Part shown: piece after piece, positions 1 through 8,562 of the stretch
Position numbering within the stretch: position 1 is the first letter of the stretch
Layout of the letters: the number at the start of each line of letters is the position of its first letter
Origin: Campylobacter concisus
GTDB lineage: Bacteria; Campylobacterota; Campylobacteria; Campylobacterales; Campylobacteraceae
Reading direction: 5' to 3'
DNA: 64,000 nucleotides
Assembly (NCBI RefSeq): GCF_002913045.1
Contig: NZ_PPAF01000026.1
Span: 62,001-126,000, forward strand
Notes under the pieces: generated by a model
Database searches by the model: none
What the model saw: only the letters and a program-made list of their open reading frames with translations
What the model was told of the DNA's origin: nothing
Translations under genes and position numbers: made by a program

Positions 1-675
1 TTGCTTGGTCTTAGCGGTGGTAAAGATAGCCTCGCACTAGCTCACGTACTAAAGCATATCCAAAACGTTACACCTGAAAAATTTGAGTTTAAAGCAGTAA
101 CACTAAGCTACGGCATGGGTGAGGACTACGCTTATCTTACGAAGCATTGCAATGAGCACGGAATAGAGCATGAAGTGATAGATAGCTCAATCTTTGAGAT
201 TTCAAAAGAGAAAATCCGTAAGAATTCCAGTTTTTGTAGTTTCTTTTCTCGTATGAGAAGAGGTTATCTTTATACTTACGCCTTAAAACATGGTTTTAAT
301 AAACTTGCGATTGCTCATCATTTAGACGATGCAGCGGAGAGCTTTTTTATGAACTTTACATATAATGGTGCATTAAGGACGCTTGCTCCAAAATATACTG
401 CAAAAAATGGAATCACGGTTATTAGGCCATTTATCTTCGTTCGCGAGAGACAGCTTCGCGAAAATGCTATCAAAAATGAATTAAGAGTTATCGGTGATGA
501 AGCATGCCCTGCAATGAGATTTGACGTAAAGATGCCGCATGCTAGGTATGAAACCAAACAGCTTTTAGTAACCTTAGAAAAAGAAAATCCAAAGCTTTTT
601 ACTTCGCTAAAAGCATCATTTGAAAATATCCATACTGATACTTTTTTTGCTCTCAATAGCAGTAGTGAAGAGTAA
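1..675 (+). CDS. TtcA-like PP-loop tRNA thiolation protein, 5' truncated
   Basis: This is an ATP-pyrophosphatase (PP-loop) enzyme of the TtcA/TilS type, probably acting on tRNA. The P-loop SGGKDS sits at residues 5-10 and AHHLDD follows at 105-110. TtcA members carry tens of residues before the P-loop, so the true start lies upstream of the window and the leading TTG is not a confident start. TtcA enzymes normally hold an Fe-S cluster with a CxxC pair plus a third cysteine. Here the first cysteine (C79) and the third (C169, in ACPAMRFD) are present, but the second of the pair is Phe82 (CSFFSRMRRG). The family is clear; 2-thiocytidine activity is not certain. Confidence 0.8.
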   Translation: MLGLSGGKDSLALAHVLKHIQNVTPEKFEFKAVTLSYGMGEDYAYLTKHCNEHGIEHEVIDSSIFEISKEKIRKNSSFCSFFSRMRRGYLYTYALKHGFNKLAIAHHLDDAAESFFMNFTYNGALRTLAPKYTAKNGITVIRPFIFVRERQLRENAIKNELRVIGDEACPAMRFDVKMPHARYETKQLLVTLEKENPKLFTSLKASFENIHTDTFFALNSSSEE

Positions 676-770
676 AATTTTACTTGTTTTTTGGGACTAA
701 TCCCAAGAAGCAAGCTGTAAATATTTCTATTTTAATTAGCTCGTATCAAAATAAATAAAAAAATGTATGA

Positions 771-881
771 ATAGATGAAATTCTTGTACTTGTTAATAAA
801 TCAAAACTGTCATATACAACAAATACAAAAGCATTTAGTGCAAAAAGCTACTGGTTAGAATTTTATAACTTAGAAAATTGA
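771..881 (+). pseudogene. possible remnant of a coding sequence
   Basis: The 232-base spacer between the ttcA-like gene and recO holds a 36-codon open stretch without a start codon that ends in TGA. Its translation (for instance SKLSYTTNTKAF, then SYWLEFYNLEN) has a more protein-like composition than the AT-rich flank. I do not recognise the family. It may be the tail of a decayed gene or chance. Confidence 0.2.
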
Positions 882-907
882 AGCTTAAAAAATAGTCATA
901 ATAGAGT

Positions 908-1522
908 TTAAAGTCCGTCAAGTAAAATTTTATAAAGTCGGTTTATCTCATCATCATTTAGCTCGATCGTGCTTTTTGTATCAAACAAATTTTTGATTTT
1001 ATTAGCATCAAATTCATTTCTATCTAGGCAGTGCTTGTGAGAGGGTAAAAAACCACGAGTTAAGCAAAGTTCACTCTCTATCTCCTCGTCGCAGATGAAG
1101 CACTCAAGCTCGCTGTGAAGCCTACCTTCATACTCTAAAATTTTGACGTAGCTTTCGATGATAAGGCGTTTTGGATTTTGTAGCTGCATCTGTTTGGCGC
1201 AGCGATCAAGCTCATTAAAATAAATTTCATCGAGCTGCTCGACCTCTTTTAGATGATCATAAAGTAGGCGCATGAACTGCTGCCAAATGATGAGCTTGTC
1301 TCGCTCTAACAGCCATTTAAAGCCAAGATGAAGTATGCTTCTAAGCTTTGGTAGAAATTTTGCCTCTTGCTCTAGCTCAAAGTCGATCTTGTAGCCGGTC
1401 ATGATATTTGAGTGGCGAGCGCCAAAAAATCTATACGACTTTACGAGCAAATTTGGCGTTAGCACAAAGACTAAAAGGTCCTCGTCTCTGACCTTTTGCA
1501 CGCGCAGGATATAGCCTTGCAT
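908..1522 (-). CDS. recO: DNA repair protein RecO
   Basis: RecO works with RecR to load RecA on SSB-coated single-stranded DNA in gap repair. The 204-residue protein has the N-terminal OB-like part (MQGYILRVQKVRDEDLLV), a helical middle, and a cysteine set C141, C144, C153 and C165 that could bind zinc. It is shorter than E. coli RecO (about 240), as is usual in epsilonproteobacteria. It directly abuts dus, whose stop lies just upstream, so the two are probably co-transcribed at the end of the minus-strand run. The family is divergent, so assignment rests on the N-terminal pattern, length and the same neighbours in C. jejuni. Confidence 0.8.
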   Translation of the reverse strand: MQGYILRVQKVRDEDLLVFVLTPNLLVKSYRFFGARHSNIMTGYKIDFELEQEAKFLPKLRSILHLGFKWLLERDKLIIWQQFMRLLYDHLKEVEQLDEIYFNELDRCAKQMQLQNPKRLIIESYVKILEYEGRLHSELECFICDEEIESELCLTRGFLPSHKHCLDRNEFDANKIKNLFDTKSTIELNDDEINRLYKILLDGL

Positions 1523-2446
1523 CTAGGCAAAAAACTCCCTTATGCGCTCTCTCATCGCTGTCGCGTCTTTGATGAAATTTATATCGTTTCTAAAGGTTGT
1601 TGCACCGTCGATGCCCTTGCTGTATTGATGCAAGTGCTTTCTAAATATGCAAAGTCCGTGCTCACCGTAGTGCTCGATCATCGCATCAAAGTGAGCTAGG
1701 ATGATCTTTTGTTTTAGCGCCTTATCTACGCTAGTTTTGGTCTTTATCTCGTGAAATATCCAAGGATTACCAATGCTTGCTCTACCGATCATTAGGGCGT
1801 CGCACTTTGTGAGGTTTAAAATTTCATCTGCATTTTGTGCGTTGATATCGCCATTTGCGATGACTGGGATTTTCACGCTTGCCTTTACCCTAGCGATCGC
1901 TTCGTAATCAACCTTTGCGCTGTATCCGCCAGCTCTGGTACGCCCATGTACTGCGATATAGTCTGCGCCGGCTTCTTCGCAGGCTTTTGCTATCTGCTCT
2001 TCATTTTTGTCGTTAAAGCCAAGTCTAAATTTAACGCTTAGGCTTTCCTTGTTTGAAGTGCTTTTTATGGCTGAGATTATACTTTGAAGCTTATCAAGAT
2101 CGTTTAACAAAGCCGATCCCGCTCCTTGTCTAATGACCTTTGGTACGGGGCAGCCGCAGTTTAGATCGAGCCCATAAATTCCATCAAATTTATTGATGAT
2201 TTGCACAGCTTTTTTTATATTTTCTATGTCATTACCAGCTATTTGAACGATGTAAGGCTCTTCGTTTGGGGATTTTTTAATCATTTCAAGCGTTTTGTCA
2301 CTACTCTCATATACTAGAGCGTTTGCACTGATCATCTCACTAACGGTGACATCGCAGCCAAATTTCTTAACTACGCTTCTTAGCGGCAAGTCAGAAAAGC
2401 CAGCAAGTGGCGCTAAGAAAAGTGGCTTTTTACTAAAGTCTATCAT
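1523..2446 (-). CDS. dus: tRNA-dihydrouridine synthase (DusB-like)
   Basis: Flavin-dependent enzyme that reduces uridine to dihydrouridine in tRNA D-loops. The TIM barrel opens with LAPLAGFSDLPLR, and the catalytic cysteine motif is LDLNCGCPVPK (C99 most likely catalytic). Later FMN-contact motifs are VKFRLGF, VHGRTR, VIANGDI and LMIGRASIGNPW. The length of 307 residues is normal for the family. The ATG overlaps the stop of the upstream membrane-protein gene by 4 bases, which suggests translational coupling. DusB is the closest type by the overall motif pattern, but the substrate position cannot be fixed from sequence alone. Confidence 0.9.
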   Translation of the reverse strand: MIDFSKKPLFLAPLAGFSDLPLRSVVKKFGCDVTVSEMISANALVYESSDKTLEMIKKSPNEEPYIVQIAGNDIENIKKAVQIINKFDGIYGLDLNCGCPVPKVIRQGAGSALLNDLDKLQSIISAIKSTSNKESLSVKFRLGFNDKNEEQIAKACEEAGADYIAVHGRTRAGGYSAKVDYEAIARVKASVKIPVIANGDINAQNADEILNLTKCDALMIGRASIGNPWIFHEIKTKTSVDKALKQKIILAHFDAMIEHYGEHGLCIFRKHLHQYSKGIDGATTFRNDINFIKDATAMRERIREFFA

Positions 2447-3441
2447 TTAAAAAATAACGAGCTAGGCACCATTTTACCGTTATCTCGTAAAAACAGCAAG
2501 ACCTTTATCTCTTTAAACTCATCTGGGTCGCTACCTTCGATAGCCTCTCTTACTTTATCAAGCATCTGAAGCTCAAATAGCGCATATACGTAAGCCTCAT
2601 CAGCATCAGCATGGATACTTTTTAACTTCTCAAAGATGCCGATAAATGCATCTGGTTTTAGCTTATTTTTAAGCATTACAGCTGCCTTATCGTATTGAGC
2701 TTTTGTTATTTTGGCATTGTTTAGAAGATCAAAAATTTCATCACTATTTAGATCGATCTCGTCATTTACAAAGCGGGTAATAATAAGCATTATATCTTCA
2801 CTTGCTAGTTCAAAATTTAATCTTTTGATCTCGCTAAAAGAAGCTACTTTTATGAGTTTATCAAATGCAGCTTTTTTAAGGCTCTCATTTTGATCTTGGT
2901 TTTTAAGTATGTCAAGATAGTAAGTTGGTAGTTGCTCTATTTTATTTAGCTCATTTAGGATATTTAACTTGCTATCTTTTGCTAATCTAAATTTCTTTAG
3001 ATCGACGATCTCTTTATTTTTTATACTTTTTATAGTTTGTAAGATATTGTTTATCTCAGCATCATCTACACCGACATCTTTAAGCTCGCCTACTGGTGAG
3101 ATAGAACGAGTAAGCTGTGAGGCGATCTTGTAAGTGTCGGTTTTGAAGTCTTTATTGCTCTCAAAGCCAAGAAGCGTCTCTTTGGCTAAGTCTTTATAAA
3201 GTTGGCTATCTTTTTTGATCCATTTTTTATATCTATAAAAAGCATATCCATGATAAGCGATATGGAGTAGAGCAAGAAGTGCTAAAACAGCTACTGGAAG
3301 AGCGACCCAAATAGCAATTGGCAAAGTTATAGTTTGGCCTAAAAGCTCAAATGTGTAATCAGAACTATTAAGAGAATAAGTAAGCCCTGCAATAACTACT
3401 ATGTAGATTATGCAATAGACGAGAAATTTTCTAGTTTTCAT
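2443..3441 (-). CDS. membrane-anchored protein of unknown function
   Basis: A 332-residue protein I cannot assign to a known function. Two hydrophobic segments lie at about residues 7-24 and 40-66, separated by a short polar loop. The rest is a long, charged, mostly helical region that is probably cytoplasmic. The start ATG has a good GGAG site 5 bases upstream. It sits between the dksA-like gene and dus, overlapping dus by 4 bases. The same position is occupied by a hypothetical membrane protein in C. jejuni, so it is likely a conserved Campylobacter gene. Confidence 0.75.
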   Translation of the reverse strand: MKTRKFLVYCIIYIVVIAGLTYSLNSSDYTFELLGQTITLPIAIWVALPVAVLALLALLHIAYHGYAFYRYKKWIKKDSQLYKDLAKETLLGFESNKDFKTDTYKIASQLTRSISPVGELKDVGVDDAEINNILQTIKSIKNKEIVDLKKFRLAKDSKLNILNELNKIEQLPTYYLDILKNQDQNESLKKAAFDKLIKVASFSEIKRLNFELASEDIMLIITRFVNDEIDLNSDEIFDLLNNAKITKAQYDKAAVMLKNKLKPDAFIGIFEKLKSIHADADEAYVYALFELQMLDKVREAIEGSDPDEFKEIKVLLFLRDNGKMVPSSLFFK

Positions 3442-3450
3442 ATTTTCTCC

Positions 3451-3807
3451 TTAGTTTTTTGCTGTTTTTTCGATTATTTCACGGCAAGTTATACAGTATT
3501 TTGCATGCGGTTTTACTTTTAGTCGCGGTATGCTGATCTCCTCTTCGCACATATCACAAATTCCATAAGTTTTATTTGCTATCTTCTCTAGTGCTTCATC
3601 TATCTCTGATAGCTCCGCTCTTTGTTGCGTCGAGATCGAATGCTCTATTAGCTGGTCTGTATTTACTGAGGCTATATCAAACTCATCGCTTACACCACTA
3701 TCTCTTAAGCCATTTACTTCAACAGATGAATCATAGATATTTTTTTTGATCTGTAATTTTCTTTCTTCAAGTAATTTTTTAAAAAAATTTAGCTCAGTTT
3801 GTGTCAT
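3451..3807 (-). CDS. dksA: DksA/TraR family zinc-finger protein
   Basis: RNA polymerase secondary-channel regulator of the DksA/TraR family, involved with ppGpp in stringent control. The 118-residue protein has an N-terminal helical coiled coil and a four-cysteine zinc finger: C84 and C87 (CDMC), then C105 and C108 (CITC). The coiled-coil tip carries DSGVSDEFD near residue 36, in place of the usual DxxDxA tip; this is a DksA-related rather than textbook DksA tip. AAAGGA sits well before the ATG. It lies between rlmH and the membrane protein in the minus-strand run. Confidence 0.85.
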   Translation of the reverse strand: MTQTELNFFKKLLEERKLQIKKNIYDSSVEVNGLRDSGVSDEFDIASVNTDQLIEHSISTQQRAELSEIDEALEKIANKTYGICDMCEEEISIPRLKVKPHAKYCITCREIIEKTAKN

Positions 3808-3817
3808 TTATATTCCT

Positions 3818-4273
3818 TTATTTGTGGTATGGGTGGTTTGCATTTATGCAAAGCGCTCTAAAAATTTGCTCAAAAAGTACAAGCTTGGCAACCTTATGAG
3901 CCATCGTCATCTTGCTTAAGCTTACAATTTTTTGCGCTTTATTTTTTAAATTTTGGCTAAGGCCGTAAGCTCCACCTATGAAAAAGTTAATTTGTGAATT
4001 TGAGTTTAAAATTTGTGCGAATTCTTGGCTGTCAAGTTGCAAGCCATTTTCATCAAGCATCACACAAAAGCCTTTTAAATTTGGCTCGTAAATTTCATCA
4101 TAAGCTCTTAATGCTTCGCTTTTTCCAGTGCTTTGAGCTTTTGCTATTTTTTCATTGAAAAAGACTTTATTGTTTATCTTAGCAAATTTTGCACTCATTT
4201 TTATATATTCTTGTATTTCGTTTTCAAAGTTGTCACGTGATGATTTTTGAATGCTAAAAACTGAAATTTCCAA
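3818..4273 (-). CDS. rlmH: 23S rRNA pseudouridine-1915 N3-methyltransferase RlmH
   Basis: SPOUT-class SAM-dependent methyltransferase that methylates pseudouridine 1915 in helix 69 of 23S rRNA. At 151 residues it has the normal family length. The SAM-binding knot region is recognisable at [12 protein letters not shown] (about residues 97-108) and [23 protein letters not shown] follows. The start is TTG, two bases beyond the accD stop, with AAAGG inside the end of accD acting as ribosome site, so translation is probably coupled to accD. Confidence 0.92.
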   Translation of the reverse strand: MEISVFSIQKSSRDNFENEIQEYIKMSAKFAKINNKVFFNEKIAKAQSTGKSEALRAYDEIYEPNLKGFCVMLDENGLQLDSQEFAQILNSNSQINFFIGGAYGLSQNLKNKAQKIVSLSKMTMAHKVAKLVLFEQIFRALCINANHPYHK

Positions 4274-4275
4274 AT

Positions 4276-5190
4276 TTAGCCTTTGGTTTTTAGCTTCAGT
4301 TCAAAGTTATTTCCATTTTCATCTTGTCTTTCTTTTTGATGCATTGTCTTGTTATTTGTGAGAAATTTAACCATATCGCTTATATATTTTTTATGTTCGC
4401 TTCTTGGCACAATAGCATCGATTAAGCCATGTTCTAACAAAAACTCAGCTCTTTGAAATCCCTCTGGTAAATCAGCACCAATGGTTTGTTTGATGACCCT
4501 TTGACCAGCAAAGCCTATCAATGCGCCAGGTTCAGCGATTATTAGATCTCCAAGCCAAGCAAAAGAAGCACTAACGCCACCCATTGTTGGATCAGTAAGT
4601 ATTGAGATATAAGGCAGCTTTGCTTCATCAAGTAGTTTTAAAGCGGCTGATGTCTTTGACATTTGCATCAAAGAGAATGTACTCTCTTGCATTCTAGCTC
4701 CGCCTGAAGCACTCACTATGACTAAAGCTTGGCGTTTTTCGATCGCACGTTTTATCGCTCTTACGATCTTTTCGCCCTCAACTGAAGCTAATGAGCCGCC
4801 CATGAAGCCAAAGTCAAAAACAACCAGCTGAATCTCTTGTCCGTCGCATTTACCTTCGCCACATATCACTGAGCTTGTGCGTCCTGTTTTTTCTTTATTT
4901 TCTGAAATTCTTTTTTTGTATGATTTTTTATCGACAAAATTTAAAGGATCTACTGGTTTTAAATTTGCGTCAAATTCTACAAAGCTACCTTCATCGCAGA
5001 TCAAATTTATGCGATCAGTAGCTTTTAATCTCATATGATAGCCGCATTTAGGGCATACATTAAAACAAGCTTCAACTTCTTTGTAGTACATCAGTGAGTG
5101 ACAATTATCGCATTTTACCCAGTGTGTAGGCGCTTCTTCTGGACGAGGTTGAGCTTTTCTTATCTTTGAAAAAATATCTGAGAAATTCAT
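4276..5190 (-). CDS. accD: acetyl-CoA carboxylase carboxyltransferase subunit beta
   Basis: Beta subunit of the carboxyltransferase that moves CO2 from biotin to acetyl-CoA, giving malonyl-CoA for fatty acid synthesis. The N-terminal zinc ribbon has C27, C30, C46 and C49. The crotonase fold follows with [26 protein letters not shown] and [10 protein letters not shown] chose the ATG giving MNFSDIF, because the GTG four codons upstream falls on the likely ribosome site. In C. jejuni a suhB-like gene separates accD from bamA; here there is only a 122-base spacer. Confidence 0.95.
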   Translation of the reverse strand: MNFSDIFSKIRKAQPRPEEAPTHWVKCDNCHSLMYYKEVEACFNVCPKCGYHMRLKATDRINLICDEGSFVEFDANLKPVDPLNFVDKKSYKKRISENKEKTGRTSSVICGEGKCDGQEIQLVVFDFGFMGGSLASVEGEKIVRAIKRAIEKRQALVIVSASGGARMQESTFSLMQMSKTSAALKLLDEAKLPYISILTDPTMGGVSASFAWLGDLIIAEPGALIGFAGQRVIKQTIGADLPEGFQRAEFLLEHGLIDAIVPRSEHKKYISDMVKFLTNNKTMHQKERQDENGNNFELKLKTKG

Positions 5191-5283
5191 ATTTTTACCC
5201 ACTTATATTAAAAATTGTGGGATTATATCTAATGTTTGCCTTGCTTTTTCTTATATGACTTAAAGTTTGTTTATTTGTAAAGG

Positions 5284-5316
5284 TTTGAAGGGGGGGGGTA
5301 AGTTAGCCCCTTCAAA
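5284..5316 (-). terminator. bamA terminator containing a G9 (C9) homopolymer
   Basis: Just past the bamA stop on the minus strand lies an inverted repeat: TTTGAAGGGG at 5307-5316 pairs with CCCCTTCAAA at 5284-5293. On the plus strand nine consecutive G residues fill 5290-5298, so only four are needed for the stem and the other five lie in the loop. The U-run is weak. Function as a terminator between bamA and accD is inferred. Confidence 0.55.
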
Positions 5317-5324
5317 GTATCTTA

Positions 5325-7580
5325 TTAGAAGCGTCTTCCGATAGTAAACTCAAATGTATTTGTATCATCGCCCTCTTTAGGTTTAAGAGCTTTTGCAAAG
5401 ATTAGTTGAAGTGGTCCGATAGGTGTTATCCACTCGATACCTGTACCAACTGATGATCTTTTTATCTCATTTAGGCTATTTTCGCCGATCATACCGTAGT
5501 CATAAAATACAACACCACGCATTTTGACACGATCTATTATAGGAAAGCTTATTTCAGCTGAATTATTAAATGAAGTTTCGCCGCCGTATTCGTAGTAGTC
5601 GCCATTATATTTTACCTTTGGAGATACGGTTCTGCTCTCGTAACCACGTAAGCTTCTTATACCACCAAGGTAAAGTCTTTCGTTGATCGGAGTATATCCT
5701 CTTTCCCAAATTTTGCCAAAGCTTGCTTTGTATCTTAAGATAAGATCGTAGTCGATGTATTCTCTAAGACCTAGGTAGTAGTTAAAATTTGTGCGATTTT
5801 TGATAAAGTCTATATCGCCACCAAGTCCAGCTATCTCAAATGATGTACTAGCTATGATGCCACGTCTTGGTAAGTAATAATCATCAGTGCTATTGTATGT
5901 TAAAGCCGGAGTTATAGCGCTTTTTATAGCTTTACCTTCTCTATAAATTTCTTTTTTAGTTTTTGCGTTGATATCTCTTAGTTCATCATCTTTTAGAGTA
6001 ATTTTGCTTTGCTCAATATTGTAAGTAAGCGATGCACTTAAATTTCTAGTTAGTTTTCTACCAAGAGTTGTGCTAAAGCCATAGCTTCTCTCTTTATATG
6101 TTCTCCAGTCATAGTCATTTGCATAAAGTGTTCCGCCAAGGCTATACTCTGAGTCGAAAATTCTTGGGTTTGTAAGACTTATCTGACCTGAAAGCTCTCT
6201 GTCACTTTTATCTACGCTTATTTGTCCTTGAAGGCCAGAGCCAAAGATATTTGTATCAGAAAGTGCTGCATTTAGTAGTAGTCCGTCACTGCTGCCGTAT
6301 CCGATACCGCCGCTTATTGAGCCAGTTGAGGCTTCTTTTACTTTTACTTTTAGATCGACTGTATTTTTATCAACTGGATCTTCTTCTATCTCGACATCGT
6401 CAAAGTAGCTTGTTCTTTTTAGCGCATCTTTTGAGTCTTGAAGGTCGGTTCTACTATATAAATTTCCTTCGGTTAGATAAAGTTCACGTCTTACAACGCG
6501 GTCAACGGTCCTATCGTTTCCTGAAATTTGAACATTTCTTATATATACTTTTTCGCCAGGATCTACTTCATAATCAATATCGACAGTTTTATTTTCATCA
6601 AATTTATCAGTCTTTGGATAGACCTTCACAAACGCATAACCTTTATCAGCAACCATATCATCGAGCTTTTTCATATCTTGGCGAAGTCTTGCTGAGTTCA
6701 TCGTATCGCCAGCCTCAAGCCTAAAGTCATCTATGATCTTTTTAGTGTCAAGCTCCAGCTCTTCAGGTGCTGTAATGCTTACATTTGAAACCTTATAAGG
6801 CTCACCTTCATGAACATAATAAGTAAGATCAGCTGTGTAATTATCAAACGATGAATTTAAATAAGGTGACGAAATAGTCGCGTCTAAATAGCCTTTTTGG
6901 AAATATTTGTCTTGTATTCTTGCTGGATCATTTTCAAGCTCAAAAAGTTTAACTTTACCGTCATTTCTGCCCCAAAGCCAGCCCATAAATTCTCTACTTT
7001 TATTTGCAACTACTGGCTCAATGTCATCATAATCAAACTCTTTTGCGCCGACTAAATTTACATTTTTGATTATCATATTTTCGCCGCGGTTTATGTTGAG
7101 TGTTATAAAAAGTGAGCTGTCGTTGTCTGCAACTGGTTGTTTTTCTACGTCTACAACGGTATCAAAATATCCCTTTGACTCATAATACTGACGAATTCTC
7201 TCTTTAGTTTTTTCTATTGTAAGCTCATCGTACATATTGCCTGGTTTGATATTGATTAACGACTCTATGGCAGTTTTGTCATTTGTTACGACGCCTTTTA
7301 GATCGACCCTAGCAACACTTGGCTTCTCTTTTACAGCTACTAAAAGATTACCATTGCCTGTATCTTCTATGTAGATATCGTCGAAATAGTTTTGTTTGTA
7401 TAAATTTGTGATCGCCTTATCGCTAAGCTTTGGAGTCAGATCCTGACCGACTTTTAAGCCCATTATTTGGCTTGCTACTTCAGGCGAAAGGTGAATTAGG
7501 CCTTTAAAGTTTATTGACTGGATTGTTTGTGCGCTTAGGCCGCTGAAAGCTAATGCTAATAAAAATAATTTCTTTTTCAT
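5325..7580 (-). CDS. bamA: outer membrane protein assembly factor BamA
   Basis: Core of the BAM machine that inserts beta-barrel proteins in the outer membrane. The 751-residue protein has a signal peptide (MKKKLFLLALAFSGLSAQ), then five POTRA-like repeats over about residues 20-410. The C-terminal 16-strand barrel carries the VRGF-like loop as SLRGYESR near 635. It ends in aromatic F (FTIGRRF), as expected for an outer membrane barrel. It is the first gene of the minus-strand run, divergent from tyrA, and the 89-base gap between them must hold both promoters. Confidence 0.96.
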   Translation of the reverse strand: MKKKLFLLALAFSGLSAQTIQSINFKGLIHLSPEVASQIMGLKVGQDLTPKLSDKAITNLYKQNYFDDIYIEDTGNGNLLVAVKEKPSVARVDLKGVVTNDKTAIESLINIKPGNMYDELTIEKTKERIRQYYESKGYFDTVVDVEKQPVADNDSSLFITLNINRGENMIIKNVNLVGAKEFDYDDIEPVVANKSREFMGWLWGRNDGKVKLFELENDPARIQDKYFQKGYLDATISSPYLNSSFDNYTADLTYYVHEGEPYKVSNVSITAPEELELDTKKIIDDFRLEAGDTMNSARLRQDMKKLDDMVADKGYAFVKVYPKTDKFDENKTVDIDYEVDPGEKVYIRNVQISGNDRTVDRVVRRELYLTEGNLYSRTDLQDSKDALKRTSYFDDVEIEEDPVDKNTVDLKVKVKEASTGSISGGIGYGSSDGLLLNAALSDTNIFGSGLQGQISVDKSDRELSGQISLTNPRIFDSEYSLGGTLYANDYDWRTYKERSYGFSTTLGRKLTRNLSASLTYNIEQSKITLKDDELRDINAKTKKEIYREGKAIKSAITPALTYNSTDDYYLPRRGIIASTSFEIAGLGGDIDFIKNRTNFNYYLGLREYIDYDLILRYKASFGKIWERGYTPINERLYLGGIRSLRGYESRTVSPKVKYNGDYYEYGGETSFNNSAEISFPIIDRVKMRGVVFYDYGMIGENSLNEIKRSSVGTGIEWITPIGPLQLIFAKALKPKEGDDTNTFEFTIGRRF

Positions 7581-7612
7581 TAAATTTAACCTAGAGTTTT
7601 AGTATAAGTGCG

Positions 7613-7618
7613 TATAAT
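7613..7618 (+). promoter_or_regulatory. possible -10 box for tyrA
   Basis: TATAAT occurs 52 bases before the tyrA ATG in the bamA-tyrA divergent gap. A second TATAAT at 7650-7655 is only 15 bases from the ATG. Campylobacter sigma-70 promoters have a strong -10 and a weak -35, so either could be used. Confidence 0.4.
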
Positions 7619-7669
7619 ATCATATTTTATTTTTAATAAATTTAAATTTTATAATTTTGAAGGTTTTTT

Positions 7670-8500
7670 ATGAAAATAGGTATCATCGGACTTGGTCTTA
7701 TGGGTGGCTCGCTTGGTCTTGCACTAAAAGATGAAAAATTAATCTCTTGTGTTAGTGGATATGACAAAGATGAAAATCATAGCAAAAAGGCCTTAGAACT
7801 TGGCTTGGTGCATGAAATTTTAAGCATTGACGAGATGAAAAAGAAGTGTGACATCATCTTTTTGGCTGTGCCAGTTGAAGCTATCGTATCAATAGTGCAA
7901 AATTTAACCGATATCAGCGAAGATACAACTATCATTGATTTTGGCTCAACCAAACAAAAGATCATCGAGGCGGTACCAGAAAAAATTCGTAAAAATTTCA
8001 TCCCAGCTCACCCGATGGCAGGTACTGAGTATTCTGGTCCAGAGGCTGCTTTTAAATCACTTTACACAGGAGCAACTGTCATAGTTTGCGATTTTGCTGA
8101 GAGCGCAGAAAAACATGTAAAAAGAAGCGTTGAGCTATTTTCTTGCCTTGGTATGAAGATTATTTTTATGAGTGCGAAAGAACATGATCATCACGTGGGT
8201 CTTATTTCACATTTGCCTCATGCGATCGCATTTTCGCTTGCTAGTGGAATTTTAAAAGAAGAGGATAAAAGGCACATCGTAGCACTTGGCGGACCTACAT
8301 TTAAGGGTATGATACGTGTCGCAAAGAGTTCGCCTTTTATGTGGAGCGATATCTTTAAGCAAAATAAAAATAATGTTGTTGAAGCCATAAACATGTTTGA
8401 AAAAGAGCTAAATTTGTGCAAAGATCTCATCAAAGATGAGCGTTGGGATGAGCTTTTTGCATGGATGAGCGACGCTAGAGCTGTAAGAGAAATTTTGTAA
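7670..8500 (+). CDS. tyrA: prephenate dehydrogenase
   Basis: Oxidative decarboxylation of prephenate to 4-hydroxyphenylpyruvate in tyrosine synthesis. The NAD-binding fold begins at once with GLGLMGGSLG (residues 7-16), and the prephenate site is visible as AHPMAGTE (about 113-120) and HDHHVGLISHLPH (about 172-184). The length of 276 residues fits a monofunctional TyrA with no chorismate mutase or ACT domain. The site AAGG precedes the ATG. It starts the long plus-strand run. Confidence 0.93.
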   Translation: MKIGIIGLGLMGGSLGLALKDEKLISCVSGYDKDENHSKKALELGLVHEILSIDEMKKKCDIIFLAVPVEAIVSIVQNLTDISEDTTIIDFGSTKQKIIEAVPEKIRKNFIPAHPMAGTEYSGPEAAFKSLYTGATVIVCDFAESAEKHVKRSVELFSCLGMKIIFMSAKEHDHHVGLISHLPHAIAFSLASGILKEEDKRHIVALGGPTFKGMIRVAKSSPFMWSDIFKQNKNNVVEAINMFEKELNLCKDLIKDERWDELFAWMSDARAVREIL

Positions 8501-8562
8501 TTAACTAAAAATTTATTGATTTACGTGTAAAATTTTGCAAATTAAATTTAAGGTAAAAATAT

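Noticed and set aside
6251..6724. 157-codon open frame on the plus strand across bamA
   Set aside because: It lies wholly within bamA on the opposite strand and its translation is a low-complexity Leu/Arg-rich string, a shadow of the bamA codons.
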